From: Allokutzneria oryzae
Lineage (GTDB): Bacteria; Actinomycetota; Actinomycetes; Mycobacteriales; Pseudonocardiaceae
Assembly: GCF_042429765.1 (NCBI RefSeq)
Contig: NZ_JBHLZU010000009.1
Span: 314,206 to 378,205 of the forward strand
Direction: 5' to 3'
Length of the DNA: 64,000 bases
Numbering within the stretch: position 1 is the stretch's first letter; the number at the start of each line of letters is the position of its first letter. The position numbers were made by a program, and so were the translations under genes. Under the pieces are notes generated by a model. It saw only the letters and a program-made list of their open reading frames with translations, did no database searches and was not told where the DNA came from. Below, piece after piece: positions 15,022 through 22,648 of this stretch.

Positions 15022-15711
15022 GTGATCACGGTGTCGGCTGTGGACGACGACCAGATGCTGCTAGACGGTTTCACCGCGTGGCTGACCAGCTGCCCCGACC
15101 TCCGCATGGTGACGGCGGCGCGCACGGTGGACGAGCTGCTGCGCGAGGAGGCGGACCCGGCCGACGTCGTGGTGCTCGACCTGTTCCTCGCCGACGGCTC
15201 GGACCCGGTGCGCAACGTCCGCAGACTGGCCGAGCTGGGCCGGAAAGTGCTTGTGGTCAGCGTGGTTCCGCACATGACGCACGGCATCGACGTGGTCAGG
15301 GCTGGCGCGCGCGGCTTCCTCACCAAGGACCACGACCTGCGCACGCTCACCGAGGCCGTGCGCGCGGTGGCCAGGGACGGCGTCGCCCACTCCCCCGAGC
15401 TGGCCTTCGCGTGGGCCAACGACTGCGGTCCCGACCGACCACGACTGTCCACACAGGAACGCAAGATCCTGGTCGCCTACGCCTCCGGCATGACACTGGC
15501 CGCGGCCGCCAGGCGCGCGGGCGTGCAACCGGCGACGGCGAAGAAGTACCTCGACCGGGTCAAGGAGAAGTACTGCCAGGTGGGTCGCGCGACCTACACC
15601 AAGATCGACCTGGCCAACCGGGTCCGCGAGGACGAGCTGGACCGCTACCCGCGCGGCTGCTCCACCAGCCCGGTGTCGTCGAGGGTGGCCTCGATCCGGC
15701 CAGCGGGCTGA
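15022..15711 (+). CDS. LuxR/NarL-type response regulator
   Basis: The 229-residue protein has a receiver domain (1-120) with the acidic pocket DDD at 8-10, phospho-acceptor Asp53 in VVVLDLF, a serine in VVSVVP and the conserved Lys in FLTKDHD. A LuxR-type helix-turn-helix (about 140-205: LSTQERKILVAYASGMTLAAAARRAGVQPATAKKYLDRV) follows. It is divergent from the lanthipeptide operon and convergent with a histidine kinase whose 3' end overlaps its own by 67 bases. It is the natural candidate for controlling the lanthipeptide genes. Partnership with the kinase is inferred from proximity. Confidence 0.88.
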   Translation: MITVSAVDDDQMLLDGFTAWLTSCPDLRMVTAARTVDELLREEADPADVVVLDLFLADGSDPVRNVRRLAELGRKVLVVSVVPHMTHGIDVVRAGARGFLTKDHDLRTLTEAVRAVARDGVAHSPELAFAWANDCGPDRPRLSTQERKILVAYASGMTLAAAARRAGVQPATAKKYLDRVKEKYCQVGRATYTKIDLANRVREDELDRYPRGCSTSPVSSRVASIRPAG

Positions 15712-16904
15712 CGGGACCAGCGCAGCTCGACGCTGGTTCCGTTGCCCGGCATGGAGAACAGCTCGAGCTCGCCGCCGATCTCCACCATCCGCTCGCGCAC
15801 CGACCAGCGCAGCCCGAACCCGAGCGCGCCGCGTTCCTGGTCGAAGCCCTCACCCCGGTCCACCACGCGCACCACGAGCGCGCCGTCCTCGTGCGCGATG
15901 GTCACCCACGCCTGGTCGGCGCCGGAGTGCTTGAGCACGTTGTTCAGCGCCTCGCGGGTGGCTCCGACGAACGCGGCGACGACGCGGCTCGGCACCGCAC
16001 CGGGGATCTCGCCGTGCATGTAGTGCACCCGCAGGCCCGCCTCCTCCGCCTCCCTGATGAGCGCGGTCAGCTCCTCGCCGAGCCCCGCAGCGCGTTCGGA
16101 CCGGTCCTCCAGGATCAGCCGCCGGACGTACTCGGCGTCCTTCGCGCATCGTCGCCGGACCTGTTCCTGCCGGTGGTCCAACCCTCCGCGCGCGATGGCG
16201 GTCAAGGTCGCGAGAACGGTGTCGTGCAGTTGCCTGTGGTGGTCGATGCGCTCCTCGAAGCGAGCCCGGTCCCGCTCCACCGCGACACGTTGCGCGACGG
16301 CGTCGTCGAGCGCCTTGGACTGCCTGCACAGGTAGTGGCGCATGAAGAACAGCAGCAGCGCGAACCACACGCAGCCGTTGAGGTGGCCGACCAGGCCGGG
16401 GAACAGCCGCGCGTCCGGCCCGACCTGCTCGGTCAACGCGACCACGTAGCCCAGCATCGGGATCAGCGACGCGAAGACGGCCTGGCGGCCGGGCAGCATC
16501 GCGCCGATGAGCGCGGCGGTGGCCAACGCGTGCTTGGGGGACCAGTTCATCGAGGTCAGCTCGACACCGGGCGGGCAGTTCGCGGTGACCACACCCAGCA
16601 GCACGCAGGACAACGCGATGTCCGCCCACACCATCCACCGCGGGAACCAGCCGCGCTTCCACGCGAAGAAGACGAAGACCATCGTCCACAGCACGGCGAC
16701 GGACAGCAGCACGCCGTTGAGCACCTGGCTGCGGAAGCTCATCGCGGCCGGGTTCGTCGCGTTGACCCCGGCGAGCACGAGGTAGCTCATCCGCTGCCCG
16801 ATCAGGATCAGCGCGAGGAACCGCAACGCCCGGTGCTGTCCCGGCTGGGCGACCAGGTACGTCGGGTCGCCGAGCGCACGCACCCGCTGCAACAGCGAAG
16901 CCAT
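15645..16904 (-). CDS. Sensor histidine kinase, NarL-partner (HisKA_3) type
   Basis: The 419-residue membrane kinase has about six hydrophobic helices (25-195) with no large extracellular domain. The phospho-acceptor His227 lies in RQLHDTVLATL, followed by an ATPase domain with REALNNVLKHS (N box), VVDRGEGFD (G1) and GFGLRWSVRERM (G2). ATG at 16904 follows GGGGGGAC. It faces the LuxR-type response regulator tail to tail, with 67 bases of overlap, instead of sharing an operon with it. The membrane-embedded sensor suggests a membrane or envelope cue, possibly the peptide itself. Confidence 0.85.
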   Translation of the reverse strand: MASLLQRVRALGDPTYLVAQPGQHRALRFLALILIGQRMSYLVLAGVNATNPAAMSFRSQVLNGVLLSVAVLWTMVFVFFAWKRGWFPRWMVWADIALSCVLLGVVTANCPPGVELTSMNWSPKHALATAALIGAMLPGRQAVFASLIPMLGYVVALTEQVGPDARLFPGLVGHLNGCVWFALLLFFMRHYLCRQSKALDDAVAQRVAVERDRARFEERIDHHRQLHDTVLATLTAIARGGLDHRQEQVRRRCAKDAEYVRRLILEDRSERAAGLGEELTALIREAEEAGLRVHYMHGEIPGAVPSRVVAAFVGATREALNNVLKHSGADQAWVTIAHEDGALVVRVVDRGEGFDQERGALGFGLRWSVRERMVEIGGELELFSMPGNGTSVELRWSRQPAGRIEATLDDTGLVEQPRG

Positions 16905-17131
16905 CGTCCCCCCAGGAAGCGGTCGTGCGCGAAGCAGCGCACTCCGTGACCGTCGCATAGCGCACCCGCTTCGCTACGCGGGAGACCCGATCGGCGTCCA
17001 CCGGTCGATGCACACGGATAAAGCAGTTGAGGGGCTTTGCGCTTCAAGGGCGACTCCGGTCGCCTCCACTTGGCGGCATCGGGTTCGTCCGACCCGTGCG
17101 GGGTGATCAACCGGCATGCTTCACTTCGTCC

Positions 17132-17980
17132 GTGCGCATCGAGTCGGGTCAGGTAGCGGTCATCACCGGGGCGGCACAGGGCATCGGCGCGGCGCTCGCC
17201 TCGGAGCTGCTCGCGCGGGACGTCCGGGTCGTCCGGCTGGACCTGTCCCAGGAAGCGCTCGACCAGGCGGCGCCGGACCTGCCCGGCGGCAGCATCGCGG
17301 TGGTCGGTGACGTCAGCGACCCGCGGGTGCTCTCCGACCTCGCGGGCCGGACCCTGGACCACTTCGGCCGGGTCGATCTGGTGGTCAACAACGCCGGGGT
17401 CCGCGACAACGGCGACCCGGTCTGGCAGATGCCAGCGCACGAGTGGCAGCGGGTGCTCGGCGTGAACCTGCTGGGCGTGGTCAACGGGATCAGGGCGTTC
17501 GTTCCCCACCTGATCGAGGCGGGCGGCGGGCACGTCGTGAACGTCGCCTCGCTGGCGGGGCTGGCGGGCGCGCCGATGCAGGGCGCCTACGCGGCGAGCA
17601 AGCACGCGGTGGTGTCGGTCTCGGAGATCCTCGCCGCGGAACTGGCGCAGACCGGCGCGGCGGTCGGTGTCACCGTGGCGTGCCCCGGGCTCGTGCGGAC
17701 CTCGTTGGTCGCGGACCTGCTGGCGGCTCCGGACGCCGAACCCGGCTCGGCGGTCTACGAGTCGCTCGCGAAGAGCTTGCCGAAGGACCGGCCCGTTGAG
17801 GAGTTCCTGCGCGACATGCGCGAGCTCGTGTCCACGGCGATCGACGCTTCCACTGCGGCACAACGGATTCTGAGCGCGGTCGAGAAGGACCTGCTCTACG
17901 CGCTGCCCAACGGGGACCTGGAGGACACGGCGCGGGAACGAGCGGAGCGAGTGCTGAGCGCCCTCGACAACCCGTGGTGA
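17132..17980 (+). CDS. SDR family NAD(P)-dependent oxidoreductase
   Basis: A 282-residue short-chain dehydrogenase, with TGAAQGIG cofactor loop at residues 12-19, an NNAG motif, catalytic Ser in NVASLAG and YAASK. Asp in RLDLSQ after the second strand favours NAD over NADP. GTG at 17132 gives the normal short N-terminus; the frame stays open further upstream, but no homologous residues are seen there. The C-terminal extension (about 245-282) is helical. An IS5 remnant begins 11 bases after the stop, so any original downstream partner may be lost. The substrate is unknown. Confidence 0.88.
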   Translation: MRIESGQVAVITGAAQGIGAALASELLARDVRVVRLDLSQEALDQAAPDLPGGSIAVVGDVSDPRVLSDLAGRTLDHFGRVDLVVNNAGVRDNGDPVWQMPAHEWQRVLGVNLLGVVNGIRAFVPHLIEAGGGHVVNVASLAGLAGAPMQGAYAASKHAVVSVSEILAAELAQTGAAVGVTVACPGLVRTSLVADLLAAPDAEPGSAVYESLAKSLPKDRPVEEFLRDMRELVSTAIDASTAAQRILSAVEKDLLYALPNGDLEDTARERAERVLSALDNPW

Positions 17981-17990
17981 CACCAGGAGC

Positions 17991-18503
17991 GTGTCTCGTT
18001 TGGGATGGGTTGTCTCGGCGGTTGGTGCCGGAAGAGCTGCGGGCGTTGGCGGAGCCGTTGATTCCCCTGTGGGGCAACGCCCCACAGGGCGGCGGGCGTG
18101 CGGCGACCGAGCCTCGGGCGGTGTTCAACGCGATCGTGTGTGCACCTGGCGGCATCTGCCGCCCTCGGTCGGGGTCGCGGCGCACCATGGTCACGGCCAT
18201 CCCGCGCGTCCGCTCCCGCCGCGGGCCGCGACGGCGCAAACCCGCCAAGCTGCACGCGGACAAGGCATACGACGTCCGTTCCTGGCTGCGCGAGCGCGGC
18301 ATCGCCGTGCGCATCGCCCGCAAACACATCGACTCCTCCGAGAAACTGGGCCGGCACCGCTGGGTCATCGAACGCACCATCGCCTGAGCCCCCGGCTACC
18401 GCAGACTCACCCTGCGCTACGAACACACGGCCATGCACCACCTCAGATTCGCCACCCTCGCGGCGACCCTGACCTACTACAAGAACCCCTCCAAATGAGA
18501 CAC
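17991..18503 (+). pseudogene. IS5-family insertion sequence remnant (broken transposase)
   Basis: Terminal repeats GTGTCTCGTTTGG (17991-18003) and the reverse of 18491-18503 match in 12 of 13 positions. Inside, PEELRALAEPLIP and RAVFNAIV match the N-terminal part of an IS5 transposase; a second frame then gives WRHLPPSVGVAAHHGH, and a third part gives KLHADKAYDVRSWLRERGI and HRWVIERTIA. The middle is deleted, the frame shifts, and a TGA at 18386-18388 interrupts the last conserved block (GYRRLTLRYEHTAMHHLRFA follows). At about 513 bp it is shorter than an intact IS5 element and cannot make a transposase. Confidence 0.85.
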
Positions 18504-18575
18504 CATCTCAGGTCGCGCCCCGCAAGCGGTAACGCACCTCGCCACCTCCTGGCGCCCTCATCCGCGCGCCCCTCG

Positions 18576-18644
18576 TTTCGCGTTTTGTAGCCTTAATGCG
18601 AAATGGGAGCGCTCTTTCGCGCAATAAGCCTACAAAACGCGAAA
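18576..18644 (+). repeat. A-family palindromic element, copy A2 (69 nt)
   Basis: This is the most regular copy: TTTCGCGTTTTGTAG (18576-18590) is mirrored exactly by 18630-18644, with GCGAAATGGGAGCGCTC in the core. It lies 36 bases downstream of the CGNR gene stop and about 70 bases after the IS5 remnant. Confidence 0.88.
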
Positions 18645-18680
18645 ACCCCGACCACGCCGACCAGCGGACGACGGGACCGG

Positions 18681-19268
18681 CTACTCCGGCTTCGTGGAAC
18701 GGTGCCGCTGGTAATGGCGGGCGGCACGGGCGCGATTGCTGCACCCGGGGGAGCACCACCCTCGACGCGGGTGGTCCTTGCTGAAGTAGAGCACGCATCC
18801 CCGCCCGTGACAGGCTCGCAGCGTGACCGCGTCCTCGGTGAACAGGTGAGCAGCCGCCAGGCCGAGCAGCGACAGGACGTGTTCGGCGCCGTGAGCGGAG
18901 GTCGTCCAGTCCAGTGCCAGGTCGGTGCCGCGCCGGACCAGCAGCGGTGTCCTGGCCACGGCGACGGAGTTGAGGTCGGCGATCGCCGTGTCGAGATCCT
19001 CGGTGGCAGAGGCCGCCGCGGGCCGCTGGTCGTCGGTCACATGGGCGGCGATGCGGCGCAGCGCGTCGCGCAGGCGCCGGAACGCGTGAAGATCCTCGGA
19101 GTCCACTGTGGACCCGATGGTGAAGCCGGACCGCCGGAGCCACTCGCCAAGGCCCTGCGGCGCGTCCAGGTCGTCGTGGCGGCCGTCGCGGTCGGCCCAG
19201 ATCGTGTTCATCAGCCGGATCGGCAGCGGCTCGGCCGGGAGTGGGTAAGCGATCTCGTCGGCGCTCAC
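18681..19268 (-). CDS. CGNR zinc finger / ABATE domain regulator
   Basis: The 195-residue protein has an ABATE (putative stress-induced regulator) domain over residues 1-140 and a C-terminal zinc finger, CHGRGCVLYFSKDHPRRGWC followed by CSPGCSNRARAARHYQR, in which CGNR is CSNR. Such proteins are taken to be small transcription regulators. GTG at 19268 has GAGGAGGGC just upstream. It is divergent from the VOC gene across a region holding two strong palindromes built on CTAACG. Autoregulation and control of the VOC gene are inferred. Confidence 0.85.
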   Translation of the reverse strand: MSADEIAYPLPAEPLPIRLMNTIWADRDGRHDDLDAPQGLGEWLRRSGFTIGSTVDSEDLHAFRRLRDALRRIAAHVTDDQRPAAASATEDLDTAIADLNSVAVARTPLLVRRGTDLALDWTTSAHGAEHVLSLLGLAAAHLFTEDAVTLRACHGRGCVLYFSKDHPRRGWCSPGCSNRARAARHYQRHRSTKPE

Positions 19269-19331
19269 GTGCCCTCCTCGTCCTGGCGACCTTCCGATGC
19301 TAGCTCGCCCCGGGGGCGCGAGAGGCTCCGC

Positions 19332-19370
19332 GTCCTCTAACGGTTGATCTGTTGACAATCGTTAGAGGAC
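19332..19370. promoter_or_regulatory. Operator palindrome 1 (GTCCTCTAACG, 11-bp arms)
   Basis: GTCCTCTAACG at 19332-19342 is mirrored exactly at 19360-19370 across 17 bases. TTGACA at 19352-19357 lies inside it, so a bound regulator would cover a -35 box reading toward the VOC gene. Confidence 0.75.
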
Positions 19371-19382
19371 GTGTGAGGGTTG

Positions 19383-19415
19383 TTCTAACGCAAGAGGTTC
19401 AGCCAAGCGTTAGAA
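19383..19415. promoter_or_regulatory. Operator palindrome 2 (TTCTAACGC, 9-bp arms)
   Basis: TTCTAACGC at 19383-19391 is mirrored exactly at 19407-19415 across 15 bases. It shares the TCTAACG half-site with palindrome 1, giving four half-sites in 84 bases just before the VOC start. Confidence 0.75.
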
Positions 19416-19442
19416 TGCTCCGAACTCGATCCGGGAGGACCG

Positions 19443-19895
19443 ATGGGCGCACCTGCCCTCAAGGCCGGGCACGTCGGCATCAACGTCACCGACCTCGACC
19501 GCTCCACCGCCTTCTACCGCCGCGTCCTCGACGTCGACGTGCTCGGCTCCAGCACTGAGGCCGACCGCCGGTTCGCCTTCCTCGGCAAGGACGGCACGCT
19601 GCTGGTCACGCTCTGGCAGCAGAGCGGCGGGGCCTTCGCCACCGACCGTCCCGGGCTGCACCACATGTCCTTCGAGGTGCCCGACATCGCCGACGTGCAC
19701 CGGGCGGAGAGCACCCTGCGCGAGCTCGGTGCCGAGATCCTCCACGAGGGCGTCGTGCCGCACGGCGAAGGCGCGTCCTCCGGCGGCGTCTTCTTCCACG
19801 ACCCCGACGGCATCCGGCTGGAGATCTACGCGCCCAGCGGAGCCGACACCGCGACCGCGCCCACCCCTGGCGCTCCGACCTGCGGCTTCTTCTGA
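19443..19895 (+). CDS. VOC (glyoxalase/dioxygenase superfamily) protein
   Basis: The 150-residue protein has two beta-alpha-beta-beta-beta modules. It starts HVGINVTDLDRSTAFYRRVLDV, typical of glyoxalase/bleomycin-resistance folds; likely metal ligands are His10, His74 in GLHHMSF and Glu near 127 in IRLEIYAP. Members are lyases, dioxygenases, epimerases or drug-binding proteins, and the substrate cannot be read here. The ATG at 19443 has GGGAGGACC upstream. It may share a transcript with the PNPOx-like and ferredoxin genes that follow on the same strand. Confidence 0.87.
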   Translation: MGAPALKAGHVGINVTDLDRSTAFYRRVLDVDVLGSSTEADRRFAFLGKDGTLLVTLWQQSGGAFATDRPGLHHMSFEVPDIADVHRAESTLRELGAEILHEGVVPHGEGASSGGVFFHDPDGIRLEIYAPSGADTATAPTPGAPTCGFF

Positions 19896-19934
19896 CCCCT
19901 TCCCGTCACCACCCCGCTCCTCGTGGAGGTTCTC

Positions 19935-20822
19935 GTGCACCACCCCGGTGAACAGCGGCTCCAGCTGAGGTCCGGAGTCCCCGGCCCGTGGGGGTCGACA
20001 CAGGTCGGGCCGGACGTCCCGCCGGTGGCCGCCGAGTTCCTCCTCTCCCAGCGCCTGGTCGTCATCGGGGCCGCCGATGACGACGGCGCGGTGTGGGCGG
20101 GGCCGCTCGCCGGTCCGCCCGGCTTCGTCCGCGCGGTGGGCGATCGGACCGTCGTGGTGGACCGGCAGCCGGTCCACCACGACCCGCTCGCCACCGTGTT
20201 CGACGCCGACCGGGACGTCGGCATGCTGGCCATCGAACCGGCGTCCCGGCGGCGAATGCGGGTCAACGGTCGTGCCCGGCAGAACGGCGACACGCTCGTG
20301 CTGCGCACCGAGCAGGTCTATTCCAACTGCCCCAAGTACATCCAGACCCGCACCGTCGTGGACGGCGACGACACCGCGCCCGCAGCGCCCGCCGCGCGCT
20401 CGTCAGCCGGGCTGGACGCGGACCAGCGGGCGTGGATCAACGCCGCCGACACCTTCTTCGTCGCCTCGCACGTGCCCGGCCTCGGCGCCGACGCCTCCCA
20501 TCGTGGCGGCAACCCGGGTTTCGTCACCGTCGCCGACGAGCGGAGGCTCAGCTGGCCGGACTACGTCGGCAACTCCATGTTCATGACCCTGGGCAACCTC
20601 GAACTCGATCCTCGCGCCGGGCTGCTGTTCCTGGACTGGGAGCGCGGTGCCACGCTTCAGCTCACCGGCCGCGCCCGCACGGACTGGGACCAGCGGCGGG
20701 CGGCCACAGTGCCGGGTGCGCAACGCGTCGTCGACTTCGAGATCGACCGGGTCGTGGAACTCACCGGTCCCGCCCTGCCGCGGTGGGCCTTCGGCAAGTA
20801 CTCCCGATTCAACCCCACGTGA
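19935..20822 (+). CDS. Pyridoxamine 5'-phosphate oxidase-like flavin protein
   Basis: About 295 residues. The C-terminal half (FFVASHVPGLGADASHRGGNPGFV, then NSMFMTLGNLELDPRAGLLFLDWERGATLQLTGRA) is a split-barrel PNPOx-like FMN-binding fold; the N-terminal half contains a second, weaker copy (FLLSQRLVVIGAADDDGAVWAGPLAG). GTG at 19935 has GGAGG five bases upstream; GTG at 19923 is an alternative. The ferredoxin gene starts 11 bases after the stop, so electron transfer between them is plausible. Such proteins are often annotated as FMN-dependent oxidoreductases of unknown substrate. Confidence 0.78.
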   Translation: MHHPGEQRLQLRSGVPGPWGSTQVGPDVPPVAAEFLLSQRLVVIGAADDDGAVWAGPLAGPPGFVRAVGDRTVVVDRQPVHHDPLATVFDADRDVGMLAIEPASRRRMRVNGRARQNGDTLVLRTEQVYSNCPKYIQTRTVVDGDDTAPAAPAARSSAGLDADQRAWINAADTFFVASHVPGLGADASHRGGNPGFVTVADERRLSWPDYVGNSMFMTLGNLELDPRAGLLFLDWERGATLQLTGRARTDWDQRRAATVPGAQRVVDFEIDRVVELTGPALPRWAFGKYSRFNPT

Positions 20823-20832
20823 AGGAAGTCCG

Positions 20833-21024
20833 ATGCGCGTCCATGTCGACCGAGAGCTCTGCGAGATCCACGCCCAGTGCGTCTTCGCCGCCCCGGAGGT
20901 CTTCGACCTCGACGCCGACGACGAACTGGTCTACGACCCGGCCCCCTCTGCGGGGCAACGTGAGCCGGTCCGGCAGGCGGTGCAGCTGTGCCCGGCCCGC
21001 GCGATCACCGTCACTGAGGGATGA
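20833..21024 (+). CDS. Small ferredoxin ([3Fe-4S]-type)
   Basis: A 63-residue protein with MRVHVDRELCEIHAQCVFAA and QAVQLCPARAITV: Cys-x2-His-x2-Cys followed by a late Cys-Pro, the three-cysteine pattern of actinobacterial [3Fe-4S] ferredoxins, where His replaces the cysteine that would bind a fourth iron. These usually serve cytochrome P450s; no P450 is present here, so the PNPOx-like flavoprotein just upstream is the likely partner. GAAGGAAG precedes the ATG. Confidence 0.85.
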   Translation: MRVHVDRELCEIHAQCVFAAPEVFDLDADDELVYDPAPSAGQREPVRQAVQLCPARAITVTEG

Positions 21025-21084
21025 GGCGTGGCCCCACTCGTCGTCGGGGCGCGGCCGCGCTGGTGTGAAGCGGCGTCACGACGA

Positions 21085-21290
21085 GACGTGTCGGGTGGGG
21101 ATCACGATGATGCGATCCATGCCGAAGCAACCCCGGCGGAGGCGGAGCCCTTCTTCACAAAGCCGGTCTCATCGACGATCAGCACACAGGCCGTCGATGG
21201 CCAGTGTCCAACCGTTCTCCCGTTCGGTTTCGCTGAGCAGACCTCGCACATACGACCGCATCTGCCGCCATCTCCACCAACACAGCAAGA
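21085..21290 (-). pseudogene. IS701-family transposase fragment
   Basis: Read on the minus strand, the segment gives MRSYVRGLLSETERENGW followed by TLAIDGL, then after a frame change VLIVDETGFVKKGSASAGVA. Both blocks are conserved in IS701-family transposases (YLRGLL..ERKNGW and the DETGFVKKG catalytic block), but the roughly 40 residues that normally separate them are missing and no full frame exists. No terminal repeats were recognised. Along with the IS5 remnant, it marks this 17-22 kb patch as a site of past insertions. Confidence 0.75.
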
Positions 21291-21365
21291 TCAACTACCA
21301 GATGCCCGCGTTGGATAACAACCTGTCGTTGCGCTACTAAGGTTGTAGCGAGCGGAGGAGGCGTT

Positions 21366-21677
21366 ATGCGGCGGTGGTGGGCTGCTCTGGGTGTCGCCGT
21401 GGTGACGACGGGAGTGGGGATCGCGGTCAACGTCGCAACCGATCTCGGGTCGAACGTGTGGGCGTGGGTCGCCGTCGCGGTGCTCACGCTGGCCGCTGCC
21501 GGGGTCGCCGTATGGACCACACAGACCACACCGGCCGCACAGGCCGCACCGGCCGCCGACAAGCAGGCACCGCAGGTGCGCAACTCCATATCCGGCAACG
21601 TCACCGGGTCCGTGGTCCAGGCAGGGCACATCGAAGGAGACGTGCGCCTCGGCGAGCGGCACGAGCCTCAGGACTGA
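21366..21677 (+). CDS. Small membrane protein with SISGNVTGSVVQAGHI motif
   Basis: The 103-residue protein has two hydrophobic helices (about 4-24 and 31-51) and a cytoplasmic or extracellular tail with QVRNSISGNVTGSVVQAGHI and EGDV. That asparagine/glycine-rich stretch recurs, in my knowledge, in many actinobacterial signalling and NTPase-linked proteins, usually as a short adaptor; its function is not known. GGAGGAGG precedes the ATG at 21366. It is followed by the short glycosyltransferase-like gene. Confidence 0.7.
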   Translation: MRRWWAALGVAVVTTGVGIAVNVATDLGSNVWAWVAVAVLTLAAAGVAVWTTQTTPAAQAAPAADKQAPQVRNSISGNVTGSVVQAGHIEGDVRLGERHEPQD

Positions 21678-21694
21678 GCCATACCGCTGGTATG
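21678..21694. promoter_or_regulatory. CATACC-GCT-GGTATG palindrome
   Basis: CATACCGCTGGTATG is a perfect 15-bp inverted repeat (6-bp arms, 3-nt centre), placed between the small membrane protein stop and the GTG of the glycosyltransferase-like gene. It resembles a TetR-type operator, and GGTATGT also occurs in the operator at 991-1010. Confidence 0.5.
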
Positions 21695-21724
21695 TTCACC
21701 GTTCGACCAGACCGGGGAGGCGCG

Positions 21725-22648
21725 GTGGACCGTGGGCGGCGGCACGTGCTCTTCCTCGGGGAACCGGCAGCCGAGGACATCCACCCGGTGCTCGGCGTCG
21801 TCGAGGAACTGCTCAGCAGGGGTATTCGGATCAGCTACGCGACAGGTGAGCGGTTCGCCGGACTGGTACGGGCGAGCGGAGCCGACGCCCTCGACGTCCA
21901 CACGGCGCTCAGTGAGAGCGCACCTCACCTCGTCGTGTACCAGTCAGGCGCCGCAGAGGCAGCACGGAACCTCGCCCGGCACTGGGATGTTCCCGTAGTC
22001 GCCATGCACACCGGCATCGCGCCGAAAGACGACGCGCGCGAGGCGGAGGAACCCGCAGTCGTGTTCGTGCCAAGGGCGTTCCAGCCCGATCAAGAGCACT
22101 TCGGGGACGAGTTCGCGTTCGTGGGACCGAGCGTTTCCGGGCGCTTCTACACCGAGGCGCGATGGCGTCCGCCCACGAGCGAGCCGGTGCTGGTCGTGCG
22201 GCCCGACGGGCGGGACGAGGTGCTGGCGTGGTGTGCCGACGCCTTCGCCGACCAGCCTTGGCATGTCGTCGCCGACACCGAGGACGGTTCCGGGCTTCCG
22301 GCGAACTTCGAGGTGCTGCGCGACATTCCCGCGCTCGCAGTTCTCCGGCACGCCGCGGTGCTGCTCTGCGGCGGCAGCCCCGCGAGCGTGCTCAGCGCGG
22401 CGCACCAAGGGGTTCCGGTCGTCGTGGTCGCGGGCACCGCCGACCAGCGCACGGTGGCCGAGCAGGTGACCCGGCTCGGACTGGGACGCGTGATCCACAC
22501 CGCGCGGGAGTTGCCGGAGGCCGTGCTCGGCGTCGCGGAGGACGGCGCGGCCATCGCGGACGCCAGGCGGCTGCAGCGGCTCGTGCTCGGTGCCGGGGGC
22601 ACCGAGGGCGCCGCCGACGTCATCCAGGCGTGCCTGCTCTGCGACTGA
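21725..22648 (+). CDS. Glycosyltransferase-like protein (GT1/MGT fold, short)
   Basis: About 307 residues. The N-terminus (HVLFLGEPAAEDIHPVLGVVEELLSRGIRISYATGERF) and the C-terminal donor-site region (LLCGGSPASVLSAAHQGVPVVVVAGTADQRTVAEQV) match the GT-B fold of macrolide-type glycosyltransferases, which glycosylate small molecules with UDP-sugars. The usual HGG of the donor loop is CGG, and the protein is about 80-90 residues shorter than MGT enzymes, so activity is uncertain. GTG at 21725 has GGGGAGG upstream; ATG at 21692 is possible. The gene overlaps the antiporter gene tail to tail by 29 bases. Confidence 0.72.
   Translation: MDRGRRHVLFLGEPAAEDIHPVLGVVEELLSRGIRISYATGERFAGLVRASGADALDVHTALSESAPHLVVYQSGAAEAARNLARHWDVPVVAMHTGIAPKDDAREAEEPAVVFVPRAFQPDQEHFGDEFAFVGPSVSGRFYTEARWRPPTSEPVLVVRPDGRDEVLAWCADAFADQPWHVVADTEDGSGLPANFEVLRDIPALAVLRHAAVLLCGGSPASVLSAAHQGVPVVVVAGTADQRTVAEQVTRLGLGRVIHTARELPEAVLGVAEDGAAIADARRLQRLVLGAGGTEGAADVIQACLLCD

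Noticed and set aside
17027..17131. N-terminal extension of the SDR oxidoreductase
   Set aside because: The extra residues are unlike the family, and GTG 17132 places the cofactor loop at the normal distance.
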